Numbered from the stretch's first letter, positions 45,155 to 53,293 are shown. The stretch is DNA of 57,589 bases from Fibrobacter sp. (GCA_024398835.1 JAKSIK010000016.1:1-57589); one strand, 5' to 3'. A program made the numbers and translations. Notes: a model not told the origin generated them from the letters alone.

Positions 45155-46093
45155 ATGAACCGCACGCAATTCATGTCCATGGTCAAAGATGTGAAGGAGA
45201 ATCCCGCCAGACTGCAGGACTACCGCAAGACCTTCGTGAATGTCTACCCCTTTAGTGATGGAGTTTTCAAGCTGCTGATGGCGAACGAGGCGAAACCCGA
45301 ACGGACTATCATGTTCCTGAACGCGATGCTCGGGCTTTCCGGCCCTGATGAAATCAAGTCCTTCACCCTCGGCGTGCAGGAAAACCCTGGCGTATTGAAC
45401 GACAAGACCGCCATCTTCGACATCTACGGCACGACGCAGGCCGGCACCCCCATTCTCATCGAGGTGCAGCAGAACTACAACAAACTCTTCGTGGATAGAC
45501 TGATTTACTACACCTCGCGGGTCGTCTCGCGGACGGTGAAGAAGTCCCAGTCCTACGACTTACCTCACATCTACGTGCTCTCCATTCTCACCGAGGACCA
45601 GTTCGTGCTGGAGAAGGACAGCTATTTCCACCACACGCAAGTCGTGCGGAATCGGCATTTCCCGTATGAAAAACTGGATGTCTATTTTGTGGAACTGGAG
45701 AAGTTCTTCGCCATCGAGGACCGCACGCCCTCGGCAAAGCGCGAACGCTCGAAGCGTGCAGACATGCTGCGGCTCTTCCGCGACGTCCTGGAGGACAAGG
45801 AGATTCCTGTGGAAAAACTTGTGGGCCTCCTTGACAGTGGATTTGCGAAAGATGTATCTTTAGGGGCGTACACGGACGAGGTTCTTCTTCTGGAGGTTGA
45901 CGGAATGACTGACATGCTCTACGAAAAGCAGGGATCCTACCTGCAGGGGAGAGAGGATGAACGCTTGGAGGGGGAGCAGAAGCATCTGAATGAGAAACTG
46001 GAGGCCGCCCGCGAAATGCTTGCGGAAGGATTGTCCAGTGAGACAGTCTGTCGCATCCAGAAACTCACGCCAGAGCAAATCAAGATGCTTTAG
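45155..46093 (+). CDS. Rpn-family PD-(D/E)xK nuclease (recombination-promoting nuclease / putative transposase type)
   Basis: A 312-residue protein started at ATG 45155 after GAAAGGAG. The frame runs upstream through the leader to 45107, but that part lacks a ribosome site. Domain order: YPFSDGVFKLLMANEAKPE, then the nuclease core FDIYGTTQAGTPILIEVQQN with Asp and E-x-Q in place of E-x-K, as is typical of Rpn proteins. A helical middle and a charged C-terminal tail (LQGREDERLEGEQ ... SSETVCRIQKLTPEQI) follow. Rpn proteins cut DNA and stimulate RecA-independent recombination in E. coli. It is bounded by 26-base direct repeats. Confidence 0.85.
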   Translation: MNRTQFMSMVKDVKENPARLQDYRKTFVNVYPFSDGVFKLLMANEAKPERTIMFLNAMLGLSGPDEIKSFTLGVQENPGVLNDKTAIFDIYGTTQAGTPILIEVQQNYNKLFVDRLIYYTSRVVSRTVKKSQSYDLPHIYVLSILTEDQFVLEKDSYFHHTQVVRNRHFPYEKLDVYFVELEKFFAIEDRTPSAKRERSKRADMLRLFRDVLEDKEIPVEKLVGLLDSGFAKDVSLGAYTDEVLLLEVDGMTDMLYEKQGSYLQGREDERLEGEQKHLNEKLEAAREMLAEGLSSETVCRIQKLTPEQIKML

Positions 46094-46103
46094 GAAATAA
46101 GCC

Positions 46104-46129
46104 CTCGCATTGTAGAGAATAAAGCGGCC
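46104..46129 (+). repeat. Direct repeat, right copy, bounding the Rpn cassette
   Basis: This is an exact copy of 44949-44974. It starts 10 bases after the Rpn stop codon. Confidence 0.9.
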
Positions 46130-46142
46130 GTCGGTCGCTTTT
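46121..46142 (+). terminator. Intrinsic terminator after the Rpn gene
   Basis: AAAGCGGCC (46121-46129) pairs with GGTCGCTTT (46133-46141) with one G-U pair and a GTC loop, followed by Ts. Its 5' half is the direct repeat; the 3' half has diverged from the left copy but keeps pairing. Confidence 0.8.
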
Positions 46143-46193
46143 TCCGTCTTTGATCACGATTTTGTAAAAAATAGAAGACGCTTTTGTCGACAT

Positions 46194-46213
46194 CCAGGGA
46201 GCTACCGCCCTGG
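46194..46213. promoter_or_regulatory. Inverted repeat near the promoter of the 46270 lipoprotein
   Basis: CCAGGG (46194-46199) and CCCTGG (46208-46213) form a perfect 6-bp inverted repeat with an 8-base spacer, about 17 bases before a TATATT -10-like box at 46230-46235. It could be an operator or a chance hairpin. Confidence 0.35.
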
Positions 46214-46269
46214 TGCGGAATCCATATGTTATATTTACTACATAAAGGTTACAATGGGATTGGTTGCAT

Positions 46270-47871
46270 ATGAAGAATTTCCTTCTTTCATCCGTTTTTG
46301 CTTTTGCCTTCGTGCTTCTCGCGGCCTGCGGTGGCGATGAGCCTAGCTATAACGGACCCGCCATTGCCGAGGAGAGCAGCTCCAGCGAAGGCGATGTGGA
46401 GCGCTATGAATCCGAAGACGACATGCCTAGTTGCACTGAAAATCGAGACGGCGTTGTGGCAGATGTAGGCGGGAAGAAGTTCGTCTGCGTTCCGAGAAAA
46501 TGGAAAGCCTTGAATGGAATGGTGACCGATGTCTGTGACCTGGGAACCTGCGATGAAAGATCGGAAGGCAAGTATTTCTATGCAGAAGTCTCCAAGAAGT
46601 ATTTCGTTTGCATGGATGGAGAGTGGCTGGATGGTGAAGGCGAGCCTCTACCCTCTAAAATGGCTTACAACTGCCTAGTAGATTCCCTTTCGAAGGAGTC
46701 TGTGGAAACTGAGGATGACCTGCCCAACTGCACGGAGAAGCGGGAAGGTGGCAAAAAATATGTGGATGATGCCGAAGCCATATTCCAGTGTGCTGATGGC
46801 GTGTGGGAAAAGTGGGATGGAAGCGAGGACGAGGAGAATGATGACCCTGGTGTGGAATCCAGTGATTCCGAGGATGAATCTAGTGATTCGGAAGACGAAT
46901 CCAGCGATTCTGAAGAGACAAGCTCTGGCTCGGAGGAAGGTTTATCTTCTGGCGATGCTGCAGGCTCTTCTTCTTCGGCTGCAATTATCGTCCCGACCTC
47001 TTCAGCCGCGGCTTTAGGTCAGCCAACTTGTAAGGCCAGTGCTTCGGAAGTATCTGTGAACGGAAGCGTGGCGTGGACAGTGGAACTTGAGGGAATTACA
47101 ATGACATCCTGGTCCTGGACCTTTGAGGGCGGAGGACCTTCTATTGCGACAAGTACAAATAAGATGCCTATAGTAACCTATGCTGGTCCATCTGGCGCGA
47201 CAAAGACCACGGTGGTTGTGGGCACTAGCAATGGCGATAAGACGGCAGAGTGCTATGCTCAGGTGAACGGTGCTCCCATTACGGGTTGTAGCTGTGCTCT
47301 TGATGCCACAAGCAGTGACTTGGATGTAGCGGATGGCAGTGCTTCCATTACCTGGGCTGTGAGCGGATGCGCTGCTTCTGGTTCTACCATTGAATCCTAT
47401 ACATGGGATGGTGGTGCCACGGGTTCCTCCTATACCAAGAAGGTCACGGAGAAGGGCGAGTATGGTGCTAGCGTAACTGTGGTTAGTGCTGATGGCGTAC
47501 AGAAGGTGGTTGAGTGCGATAAAGCCAGGGTGGCGAATTCAGATGATTTGAAGGTGGAGATGGAAATTTCTGGTTCTAGTTATCCATCCGGTATAACTGT
47601 CTCAAATGGAGGATGTATCAATGTGGTTGGAACATGGTCCATTTCTGGATATTCTCCTTCTCCACATTTGCAGTGTCAAGGTGATTCTCAAGGAATAATC
47701 ATCACTTATGGCGGTACTGAAATAGGCAATTCTGTGGGCCAAAATCAGGGACACTGTGAATCTAAATCGTTGGGCACGATTTCTTATACTGAAGAACCGA
47801 AAACTTTCTTTGAAAACATTTGCGTTGCACTGATGTCCGCGTCAAGTGTTTCTTGTAGGTTGGTCAACTGA
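46270..47871 (+). CDS. Modular surface lipoprotein, type B N-terminus
   Basis: A 533-residue lipoprotein from ATG 46270 (lipobox LAAC, Cys20). Residues of about 36-190 hold three copies of the Cys module: SEDDMPSCTENRDG ... FVCVPRKW, then CDERSEGKYFY ... FVCMDGEW, then EDDLPNCTEKREG ... FQCADGVW. An acidic/Ser linker with SSDSEDE repeats spans about 194-247. A PKD-like domain (PTCKASASEV), a GCSC domain near 341 and a C-terminal domain from about 426 (ISGSSYPSGITVSNGGCI) follow. The part after the linker is nearly the same in the next gene. Confidence 0.8.
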   Translation: MKNFLLSSVFAFAFVLLAACGGDEPSYNGPAIAEESSSSEGDVERYESEDDMPSCTENRDGVVADVGGKKFVCVPRKWKALNGMVTDVCDLGTCDERSEGKYFYAEVSKKYFVCMDGEWLDGEGEPLPSKMAYNCLVDSLSKESVETEDDLPNCTEKREGGKKYVDDAEAIFQCADGVWEKWDGSEDEENDDPGVESSDSEDESSDSEDESSDSEETSSGSEEGLSSGDAAGSSSSAAIIVPTSSAAALGQPTCKASASEVSVNGSVAWTVELEGITMTSWSWTFEGGGPSIATSTNKMPIVTYAGPSGATKTTVVVGTSNGDKTAECYAQVNGAPITGCSCALDATSSDLDVADGSASITWAVSGCAASGSTIESYTWDGGATGSSYTKKVTEKGEYGASVTVVSADGVQKVVECDKARVANSDDLKVEMEISGSSYPSGITVSNGGCINVVGTWSISGYSPSPHLQCQGDSQGIIITYGGTEIGNSVGQNQGHCESKSLGTISYTEEPKTFFENICVALMSASSVSCRLVN

Positions 47872-47944
47872 CCATAAAATAGCCGGTAAACCTTAGGTGT
47901 AAGAAAATTTTATGTAAATTTATACGCAAGAAGAGAGGTTTACT

Positions 47945-49249
47945 ATGAAAAAGAAGCTCTTGTTGGGTTTTTCTGTCGCTGTTGTCGGAGTGGCCTTTTG
48001 GGCCTGCGGAACGGGTTCCGTTGAGGCGCTGGGCGATAGTGATACGAATGCTCAGGAATTGTTCGGCTACGATCCGGATGCCCTGAATACCCTCGTTGCT
48101 GCGGCAAAAGATAGTTGTGCCGCAGACTCCGCTTGTGTAGAGGCTCAGCAGCATGCGGAACTGATTGAGATTGAATCCAGTGCCGCGGCAGATTCCGCTG
48201 CTGCAGGAGATTCCACAGTTGCCAGTTCGGCTTCCGTTCCCGCAAGTTCTGCGGTGGCAGCTTCCTCTGGCGCAGTAGCAGGTTCCTCTGCGGCGGTAGC
48301 GGGTTCCTCCGCAGCTGTTGCGGGCTCTTCGACTTCTACGGCAACATCTTCGGCTGCAATTATCGTCCCGACCTCTTCAGCCGCGGCTTTAGGTCAGCCA
48401 ACTTGTAAGGCCAGTGCTTCGGAAGTGGATAAGGGCAAGAGCCTTACCTGGACTGTAGGCTTAATCGGAGCCACTATGACATCCTGGTCCTGGACTTTTG
48501 AGGGCGGTGGGCCTTCTGTAGAAACGGCTTCAGGTAGTAAAACTGCTACGGTGACATATAATGGCCCATCTGGCGCCACAAAGACCACAGTTGTTGTGGG
48601 CACTAGCAATGGTAACAAGACGGCGGAATGCTATGCTCAGGTGAACGGCGCTCCCATAACGGGTTGTAGCTGTAGTGTTGATGCCTCAAGCAGTGATTTG
48701 GATGTGGCGGATGGCAGTGCCTCCATTACCTGGGCTGTGAGCGGATGCGCTGCTTCTGGTTCTACCATTGAATCCTATACATGGGATGGTGGTGCCACGG
48801 GTACCTCCTATACCAAGAAGGTCACGGAGAAGGGCGAGTATAGCGCCAGTGTAACGGTGAAGAGTGCTGAAGGTTCCCAGAAAGTTGTGGACTGTGGCTC
48901 GGCGAAAGTGAAGAATTCGGATGATTTGCAGGTGACTATAGAGATTTCTGGTTCTAGTTATCCCTCCGCCATAACCGTTCCAAATGGAGGGTGCATCGAT
49001 GTGGTTGGAACATGGTCAAATAGTGGCTACTCCCCAACCCCACATATACAATGTGAAAGAGATCCTAGCGGAATAATTATTACCTATGGCGGTACTGAAA
49101 TAGGAAATTCTGTTGGTAAAAATCAGGGACACTGTGATTCTAAATCGTTGGGAACAATTTCTTATACCGAAGAATCGAAGACTTTCTTTGAAAATATATG
49201 CGTTGAGTTAATGTCAGCAACTTCTGTTAATTGCAAGTTGGTGAATTAG
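47945..49249 (+). CDS. Modular surface lipoprotein, mosaic of types A and B
   Basis: A 434-residue lipoprotein with lipobox FWAC (Cys21). The N-terminus (MKKKLLLGFSV ... FWACGTG, then DPDALNTLVAAAKDSC) matches the gene at 41963. From SSAAIIVPTSSAAALGQPTC onwards it matches the gene at 46270, with an identical stretch of about 80 bases at the junction (near 48348) and near-identity through the GCSC domain and the C-terminal domain. The linker between (about residues 77-149) is Ala/Ser-rich with GSSAAVA repeats. The gene is best explained by recombination between paralogues. Confidence 0.8.
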   Translation: MKKKLLLGFSVAVVGVAFWACGTGSVEALGDSDTNAQELFGYDPDALNTLVAAAKDSCAADSACVEAQQHAELIEIESSAAADSAAAGDSTVASSASVPASSAVAASSGAVAGSSAAVAGSSAAVAGSSTSTATSSAAIIVPTSSAAALGQPTCKASASEVDKGKSLTWTVGLIGATMTSWSWTFEGGGPSVETASGSKTATVTYNGPSGATKTTVVVGTSNGNKTAECYAQVNGAPITGCSCSVDASSSDLDVADGSASITWAVSGCAASGSTIESYTWDGGATGTSYTKKVTEKGEYSASVTVKSAEGSQKVVDCGSAKVKNSDDLQVTIEISGSSYPSAITVPNGGCIDVVGTWSNSGYSPTPHIQCERDPSGIIITYGGTEIGNSVGKNQGHCDSKSLGTISYTEESKTFFENICVELMSATSVNCKLVN

Positions 49250-49308
49250 TATTATTATTTATGTGAAAGGGAACTCGGTGTAATTGGGTTCTCTCCTAAG
49301 GAATAACG

Positions 49309-50742
49309 ATGAAAAAGAGATGGGTTGTTGGTGCTTTTGTCGTGGGTTTTGCGGCGCTCTTCGCGGCTTGCGACGGGGATGTTCCTGTTGTTGATGCAAA
49401 TGGCGCCTACGAATTTGGTGATGTAACAGATTTGGACCGCGATTCCGTAGGGAGTAGTGGATCTACCTGGAATGGTGGAGAGATTCCCAATGCAGACAAA
49501 ATCCCCGAATCCATTGCGGAGATTGTTTTTGCGGAGCCTCCTGCTAGCTTCTGCTTCGTGAATGTGGATACCATCTTTGCAGGGGAATCGGCAACTTGGT
49601 ATTATACCTCCCGCAGCGGGAAGGAGGAGACCTTCTTCTGGGTGTTCCCCAATGGCCCGGACACCTCTAGCACCGACACAAGCGTGACCATAACTTACCC
49701 CTATGGCGGCCAGTATTCTGGAAAGGTCATCGTCAAGTTCAAAGGTGATACCTCGAGTGTAGAGATTGTTTGCGCCAATGTCGCCAATGTGATTGGCGAC
49801 CCGGCTCCGGAAGTGTCTTCCAGCAGCGCAGATTCTACGGTTTCTTCTTCCAGTGAGGAGGCCGAGGGCTCGTCTTCCAGTGAGGAGCAGGAAGGTTCTT
49901 CGGATTCCGAAGGCGAATCTTCTGAATCTAGTGAAGGTTTGACAACGTCATCATCTAGCGAAGAATCTGTTGCATCTTCGTCTTCCTCTGAAGGAGCTTT
50001 ATCCTCCTCTCAAGAAATAACTTCGTCGGATGCAGTATCTTCTTCCAGCGTGAAGCCTGCGGAATCTTCATCTTCTAAGGAGCCGGAAGTTTCTTCTTCT
50101 AGTGAAACACCGGTGGCATCCTCATCGTCTGTGAAGCCCGTTGAATCCAGCTCCAGCGAAGTGGTCGCTCCGTCTTCTTCTTCCGAAAAGCCCGTGGAGT
50201 CTAGCTCCAGCAAGGAACCTGAGGTGTCGTCTTCTAGCGAGAAGCCGCAGGAATCTTCTTCTAGCGAAAAGCCTGTAGAATCCTCCTCCTCTGAGAAGCC
50301 CGTGGAGTCTAGCTCCAGTGAAGAGCGACAGGAAGAGTCCTCCTCTAGCGAAGTGCCGCAGCAGTCCTCATCTTCTGAAGAGCCTGCACAGTCTTCCTCT
50401 TCTAAGGAACCTGAGGTGCCGTCCTCCTCTAGCGAGGAACAGGGTGGGTCTTCTGACAGCGCTGGTGATGTTACTTTCTCTAACCGAGATGATGTGATGG
50501 AACTTTCCGAAGGCTCCCATACTCTGGTGATGAATCTTTCAGAAAATTGGCATGGCTCCACTAGCGGTACATGCACCCTCGGCTGCGATGCTCTCAATAA
50601 TAAGGAAGCGTCCGTTACGGTCAATGGAACTACAAAAAAGGGCTACTATATCACATTCTCCCTGCCTATCACAAGTACCATCAATGGATATACATTGAAT
50701 GTAACTGTAGAGGGTGCGGCAAAGTGTCAGGTGAAGTGGTAA
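49309..50742 (+). CDS. Surface lipoprotein with very long Ser/Glu linker
   Basis: A 477-residue lipoprotein with lipobox FAAC (Cys21). A single PKD-like domain of about 100 residues (SFCFVNVDTIFAGESATWYY ... IVCANVANV) is followed by a linker of about 215 residues (about 169-384). The linker is made of repeats of the type SSSSE-KPVE, EPEVSSSS and PQESSSSE. The last 90 residues (SEGSHTLVMNLSENWHGSTS ... ITSTINGYTLNVTVEG) form a C-terminal domain shared with the gene at 50891. The repeat tract is prone to length variation. Confidence 0.8.
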   Translation: MKKRWVVGAFVVGFAALFAACDGDVPVVDANGAYEFGDVTDLDRDSVGSSGSTWNGGEIPNADKIPESIAEIVFAEPPASFCFVNVDTIFAGESATWYYTSRSGKEETFFWVFPNGPDTSSTDTSVTITYPYGGQYSGKVIVKFKGDTSSVEIVCANVANVIGDPAPEVSSSSADSTVSSSSEEAEGSSSSEEQEGSSDSEGESSESSEGLTTSSSSEESVASSSSSEGALSSSQEITSSDAVSSSSVKPAESSSSKEPEVSSSSETPVASSSSVKPVESSSSEVVAPSSSSEKPVESSSSKEPEVSSSSEKPQESSSSEKPVESSSSEKPVESSSSEERQEESSSSEVPQQSSSSEEPAQSSSSKEPEVPSSSSEEQGGSSDSAGDVTFSNRDDVMELSEGSHTLVMNLSENWHGSTSGTCTLGCDALNNKEASVTVNGTTKKGYYITFSLPITSTINGYTLNVTVEGAAKCQVKW

Positions 50743-50744
50743 TA

Positions 50745-50852
50745 TTTTACAAACAAATTACAATTCTATCCTTGTCAAAATTCACCATTTACCTATCTTC
50801 TTCCCGGGCGTTGAAATAGTTTCCGAACACCTGAAAAAATTCAGGTGTTTTT
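50745..50852 (+). repeat. 108-base promoter/leader repeat, copy 1
   Basis: Aligned without gaps to 53186-53293, the two copies differ at about 10 of 108 positions. The element contains an AT-rich promoter-like part (TTTACA, TATCTT), a GC-richer middle (CTTCCCGGGCGTTGAAATAG) and a terminator hairpin. Copy 1 precedes the 50891 lipoprotein gene. Confidence 0.85.
50827..50852 (+). terminator. Terminator hairpin in leader repeat copy 1
   Basis: ACACCTGAA (50827-50835) pairs with TTCAGGTGT (50840-50848) around AAAA, then Ts. It lies 39 bases upstream of the lipoprotein start, so it may attenuate that gene or end a short leader RNA. Confidence 0.7.
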
Positions 50853-50890
50853 ATATATATTGATATTATTGGTGAACAAAAGAGGAACAT

Positions 50891-53101
50891 ATGAAAAAAG
50901 TGCTTCTACTCTCAGCGTTTATCGCAACTTCTAGTTTCTTTGTGGCTTGCGGTGAAGACTCTGAAGCGGTTACAGACCCTATTGGGAGTAGCGCCAGTGG
51001 AATTAGCGACAATGACCTTGTTGATGTCGACTTCTATGATTCCGAAGATGACATGCCTAGTTGCACTGCTAATCGCAAAGGGAATATTGCCCAGGTTGAA
51101 GAAGATCTTTTCTTGTGTGTTCCTAAACGGTGGTATTTGTTGGAGGGAACTGCGAAAACAGTATGTGAACTGCCTTCCTGTAATGAAGATTTGACGGGTG
51201 CTTATTACGCGGTCAGTTCCGGGAATACTTTTTTCCAGTGCGTGGACGGGGAGTGGCTAGACGCTGCTGGTGAACCTTTGGATGGGGAATTGGCCTTGAA
51301 TTGCTTCAAGGAATCCTTGGAAGAGAATACTGTAGAATCAGAGGATGATCTGCCCAACTGTACGAAAAAGCGCAGGGATGTTGTGTATTTAGTAGATGAT
51401 GTGGTGAATATCTGCGATGGTGAATTCTGGGTTGCCATGGTGGATGTAGCAAATACTGCAAAGGATTTCTTGCGCTGCTCGTCAAAGTACGAGGGTGGAT
51501 ATGCTTACGCGATGGACGAAAAATCCATTTATACATGTATTGATGGTGAATGGAATGGTGGCAAAAAAGATGTCGGTAAAGATGGTGATGACGGCGACGA
51601 TGTTGAAGGCGGTGATGATGGGGACGAAGTAGAGTCCTCTAGTGGTTCTGTTGTCAAGAGTTCTTCTTCACAGGTGAAGAGCTGTTCAAGCGCTACAGGT
51701 GAGTCTTCCTCATCTGCGCCAAATTCTTCTAGTTTATCTCCCAAGTCATCGGCTTCTGCTGTAAAGCCTACGATAGATGAAGGTGCCATGACGATGACGG
51801 ATAACCGAACGGAAATAACATATAACCTCAAAAGAATCGATGGCATTCTCTGGATGACCACTAACTTGGTCTATGGAACGGAAAGTGGCAATGGTGTGTA
51901 CTGCACTGAAAATGGTCTGGGCGAAAATGTTTGCGAAAAGTATGGCTCCTTTTACGATTATGAAACGGCGAAGGGTGCATGCCCTAGCGGTTGGAGATTG
52001 CCTACAAGGGAAGAGGCTGCAGCGGCATTGAAAGTCTCCACGGATCCTTCATGGAAGTGGGTTCTTGCAGGTCGTTTCATAATAGAAAGTGGAATTGCGA
52101 CTTATGGCAAGGAAGGTGAAGAAGGTCGGCTTTGGATGACAGAAGTTGGTGGATACAATACACTCCAGTTAGGGGCCGGTTGGAATGATTGGCTAGATGC
52201 TGATAGTCGCGGTCAGAATGTCCGTTGCGTAACGGAATCCACCGCGGCTTCGAGTTCCAGTTCCGCTGTGGTTCCGGTGAAGGGCGTTTGCGCGGCTTCC
52301 GTTACGGCTATTGAGAAGGGTGGAACGGCTAAGTGGTCGTTTACGCGCATGAGTGGCGCCCAGGTGGAAACATATAACTGGGAATTCTCTGATGGCACTA
52401 CCAGCACGGATAAAGATCCAACTATGACATATGCCAAGGCTGGCAACTATACCGCCAAGGTAACTGTCAATAAGGGCACGGACAGCGAGAGCACCACGGA
52501 ATGTTCTGGTTCTCTCGAAGTGATGGGTGTTGCAATTAGTGGCTGTACTTGTGAATTCTCTGACGGAGGTGGTGATTTGCGAGACCTTGCGGATGGAAGC
52601 CCTGTTACTGTGGCGTGGGCAGTATCGGGCTGCGAAAATGCGGATGGAAGCACTGAGTTTGCGTATGAATGGAGTGATGGTGTGAAAGCGACTGCTGATG
52701 GTGCTTCTGCTGAATTTACGGAACGCACCAAGAACTTTGCTCCTAGCGTGACCGTCACCAACGCTGATGGAACGAGTATGGTGGCGACCTGTCCTGCAGT
52801 GAATATTGATGATAGCGAAAATCCGGAGTATGAGTTGACTGAGCAAATAACTGAAATATCTCTGCCTGCAGGGACAACTGTTATAACTATGAATCTTCCA
52901 GAGGGTTGGCATAATGAGACGAGTGGAGATGCCCATTTCCAATGTGTGCCAAAAGTCACGGCGACGACACTCACAGTTGATGGAGAGTCTGTTGGACCGG
53001 GTTGGTATCTTTCACTGCTTATTCCTATAACTAGTACAATTAATGGTTATAAACTTGAAGTCACGCTTGATAATCCTGCAGATTGTCAAGTCCGTTGGTA
53101 A
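50891..53101 (+). CDS. Modular surface lipoprotein with FISUMP domain
   Basis: A 736-residue lipoprotein with lipobox FVAC (Cys20). Cys modules occupy about residues 50-220 (SEDDMPSCTANRKG, FFQCVDGEWLDAAGEPL, EDDLPNCTKKRRD, IYTCIDGEWN). After an acidic/Ser linker comes a FISUMP domain at about 297-452 (IDGILWMTTNLVYG, GACPSGWRLPTREEA, GRLWMTEVGG, QNVRCVTES). PKD-like domains follow at about 461-645, and then a C-terminal domain from about 648 (TTVITMNLPEGWHNETSGD, ITSTINGYKLEVTLD) shared with the gene at 49309. The FISUMP fold resembles sulfatase-modifying/C-type-lectin-like domains; its role in Fibrobacter is not established. Confidence 0.85.
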   Translation: MKKVLLLSAFIATSSFFVACGEDSEAVTDPIGSSASGISDNDLVDVDFYDSEDDMPSCTANRKGNIAQVEEDLFLCVPKRWYLLEGTAKTVCELPSCNEDLTGAYYAVSSGNTFFQCVDGEWLDAAGEPLDGELALNCFKESLEENTVESEDDLPNCTKKRRDVVYLVDDVVNICDGEFWVAMVDVANTAKDFLRCSSKYEGGYAYAMDEKSIYTCIDGEWNGGKKDVGKDGDDGDDVEGGDDGDEVESSSGSVVKSSSSQVKSCSSATGESSSSAPNSSSLSPKSSASAVKPTIDEGAMTMTDNRTEITYNLKRIDGILWMTTNLVYGTESGNGVYCTENGLGENVCEKYGSFYDYETAKGACPSGWRLPTREEAAAALKVSTDPSWKWVLAGRFIIESGIATYGKEGEEGRLWMTEVGGYNTLQLGAGWNDWLDADSRGQNVRCVTESTAASSSSSAVVPVKGVCAASVTAIEKGGTAKWSFTRMSGAQVETYNWEFSDGTTSTDKDPTMTYAKAGNYTAKVTVNKGTDSESTTECSGSLEVMGVAISGCTCEFSDGGGDLRDLADGSPVTVAWAVSGCENADGSTEFAYEWSDGVKATADGASAEFTERTKNFAPSVTVTNADGTSMVATCPAVNIDDSENPEYELTEQITEISLPAGTTVITMNLPEGWHNETSGDAHFQCVPKVTATTLTVDGESVGPGWYLSLLIPITSTINGYKLEVTLDNPADCQVRW

Positions 53102-53139
53102 TGTACTGAATAATATCTGTTGTTGATTTTTCCTTTTGC

Positions 53140-53167
53140 GCCCAGACCTTGTGGCTGGGCTTTTCCT
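53140..53167 (+). terminator. Intrinsic terminator after the FISUMP lipoprotein
   Basis: GCCCAG (53140-53145) pairs with CTGGGC (53155-53160), with CC/GG inside, and is followed by a T-rich tail. Confidence 0.8.
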
Positions 53168-53185
53168 TTTTTCGCTTTGAAAACT

Positions 53186-53293
53186 TTTTACAAACAAATT
53201 ACAATTCTACCCTTGCCAAAATCCATCGTTTAACTATCTTCTTCCCGAGCGTTGAAATAGTCTCCGGACACCTGAAAAAAATCAGGTGTTTTT
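53186..53293 (+). repeat. 108-base promoter/leader repeat, copy 2
   Basis: This is the partner of 50745-50852 at a spacing of 2441 bases. It ends 18 bases before the start of the second Rpn gene. Confidence 0.85.
53268..53293 (+). terminator. Terminator hairpin in leader repeat copy 2
   Basis: ACACCTGA (53268-53275) pairs with TCAGGTGT (53282-53289) around six As, then Ts. It lies directly before the ribosome site (AAAGGAG) of the Rpn gene. Confidence 0.7.

Noticed and set aside
45155..46093. Insertion sequence with classic transposase
   Set aside because: The Rpn family is a nuclease often labelled transposase. There are no terminal inverted repeats or short target duplications; the flanking 26-base direct repeats are terminator sequences.
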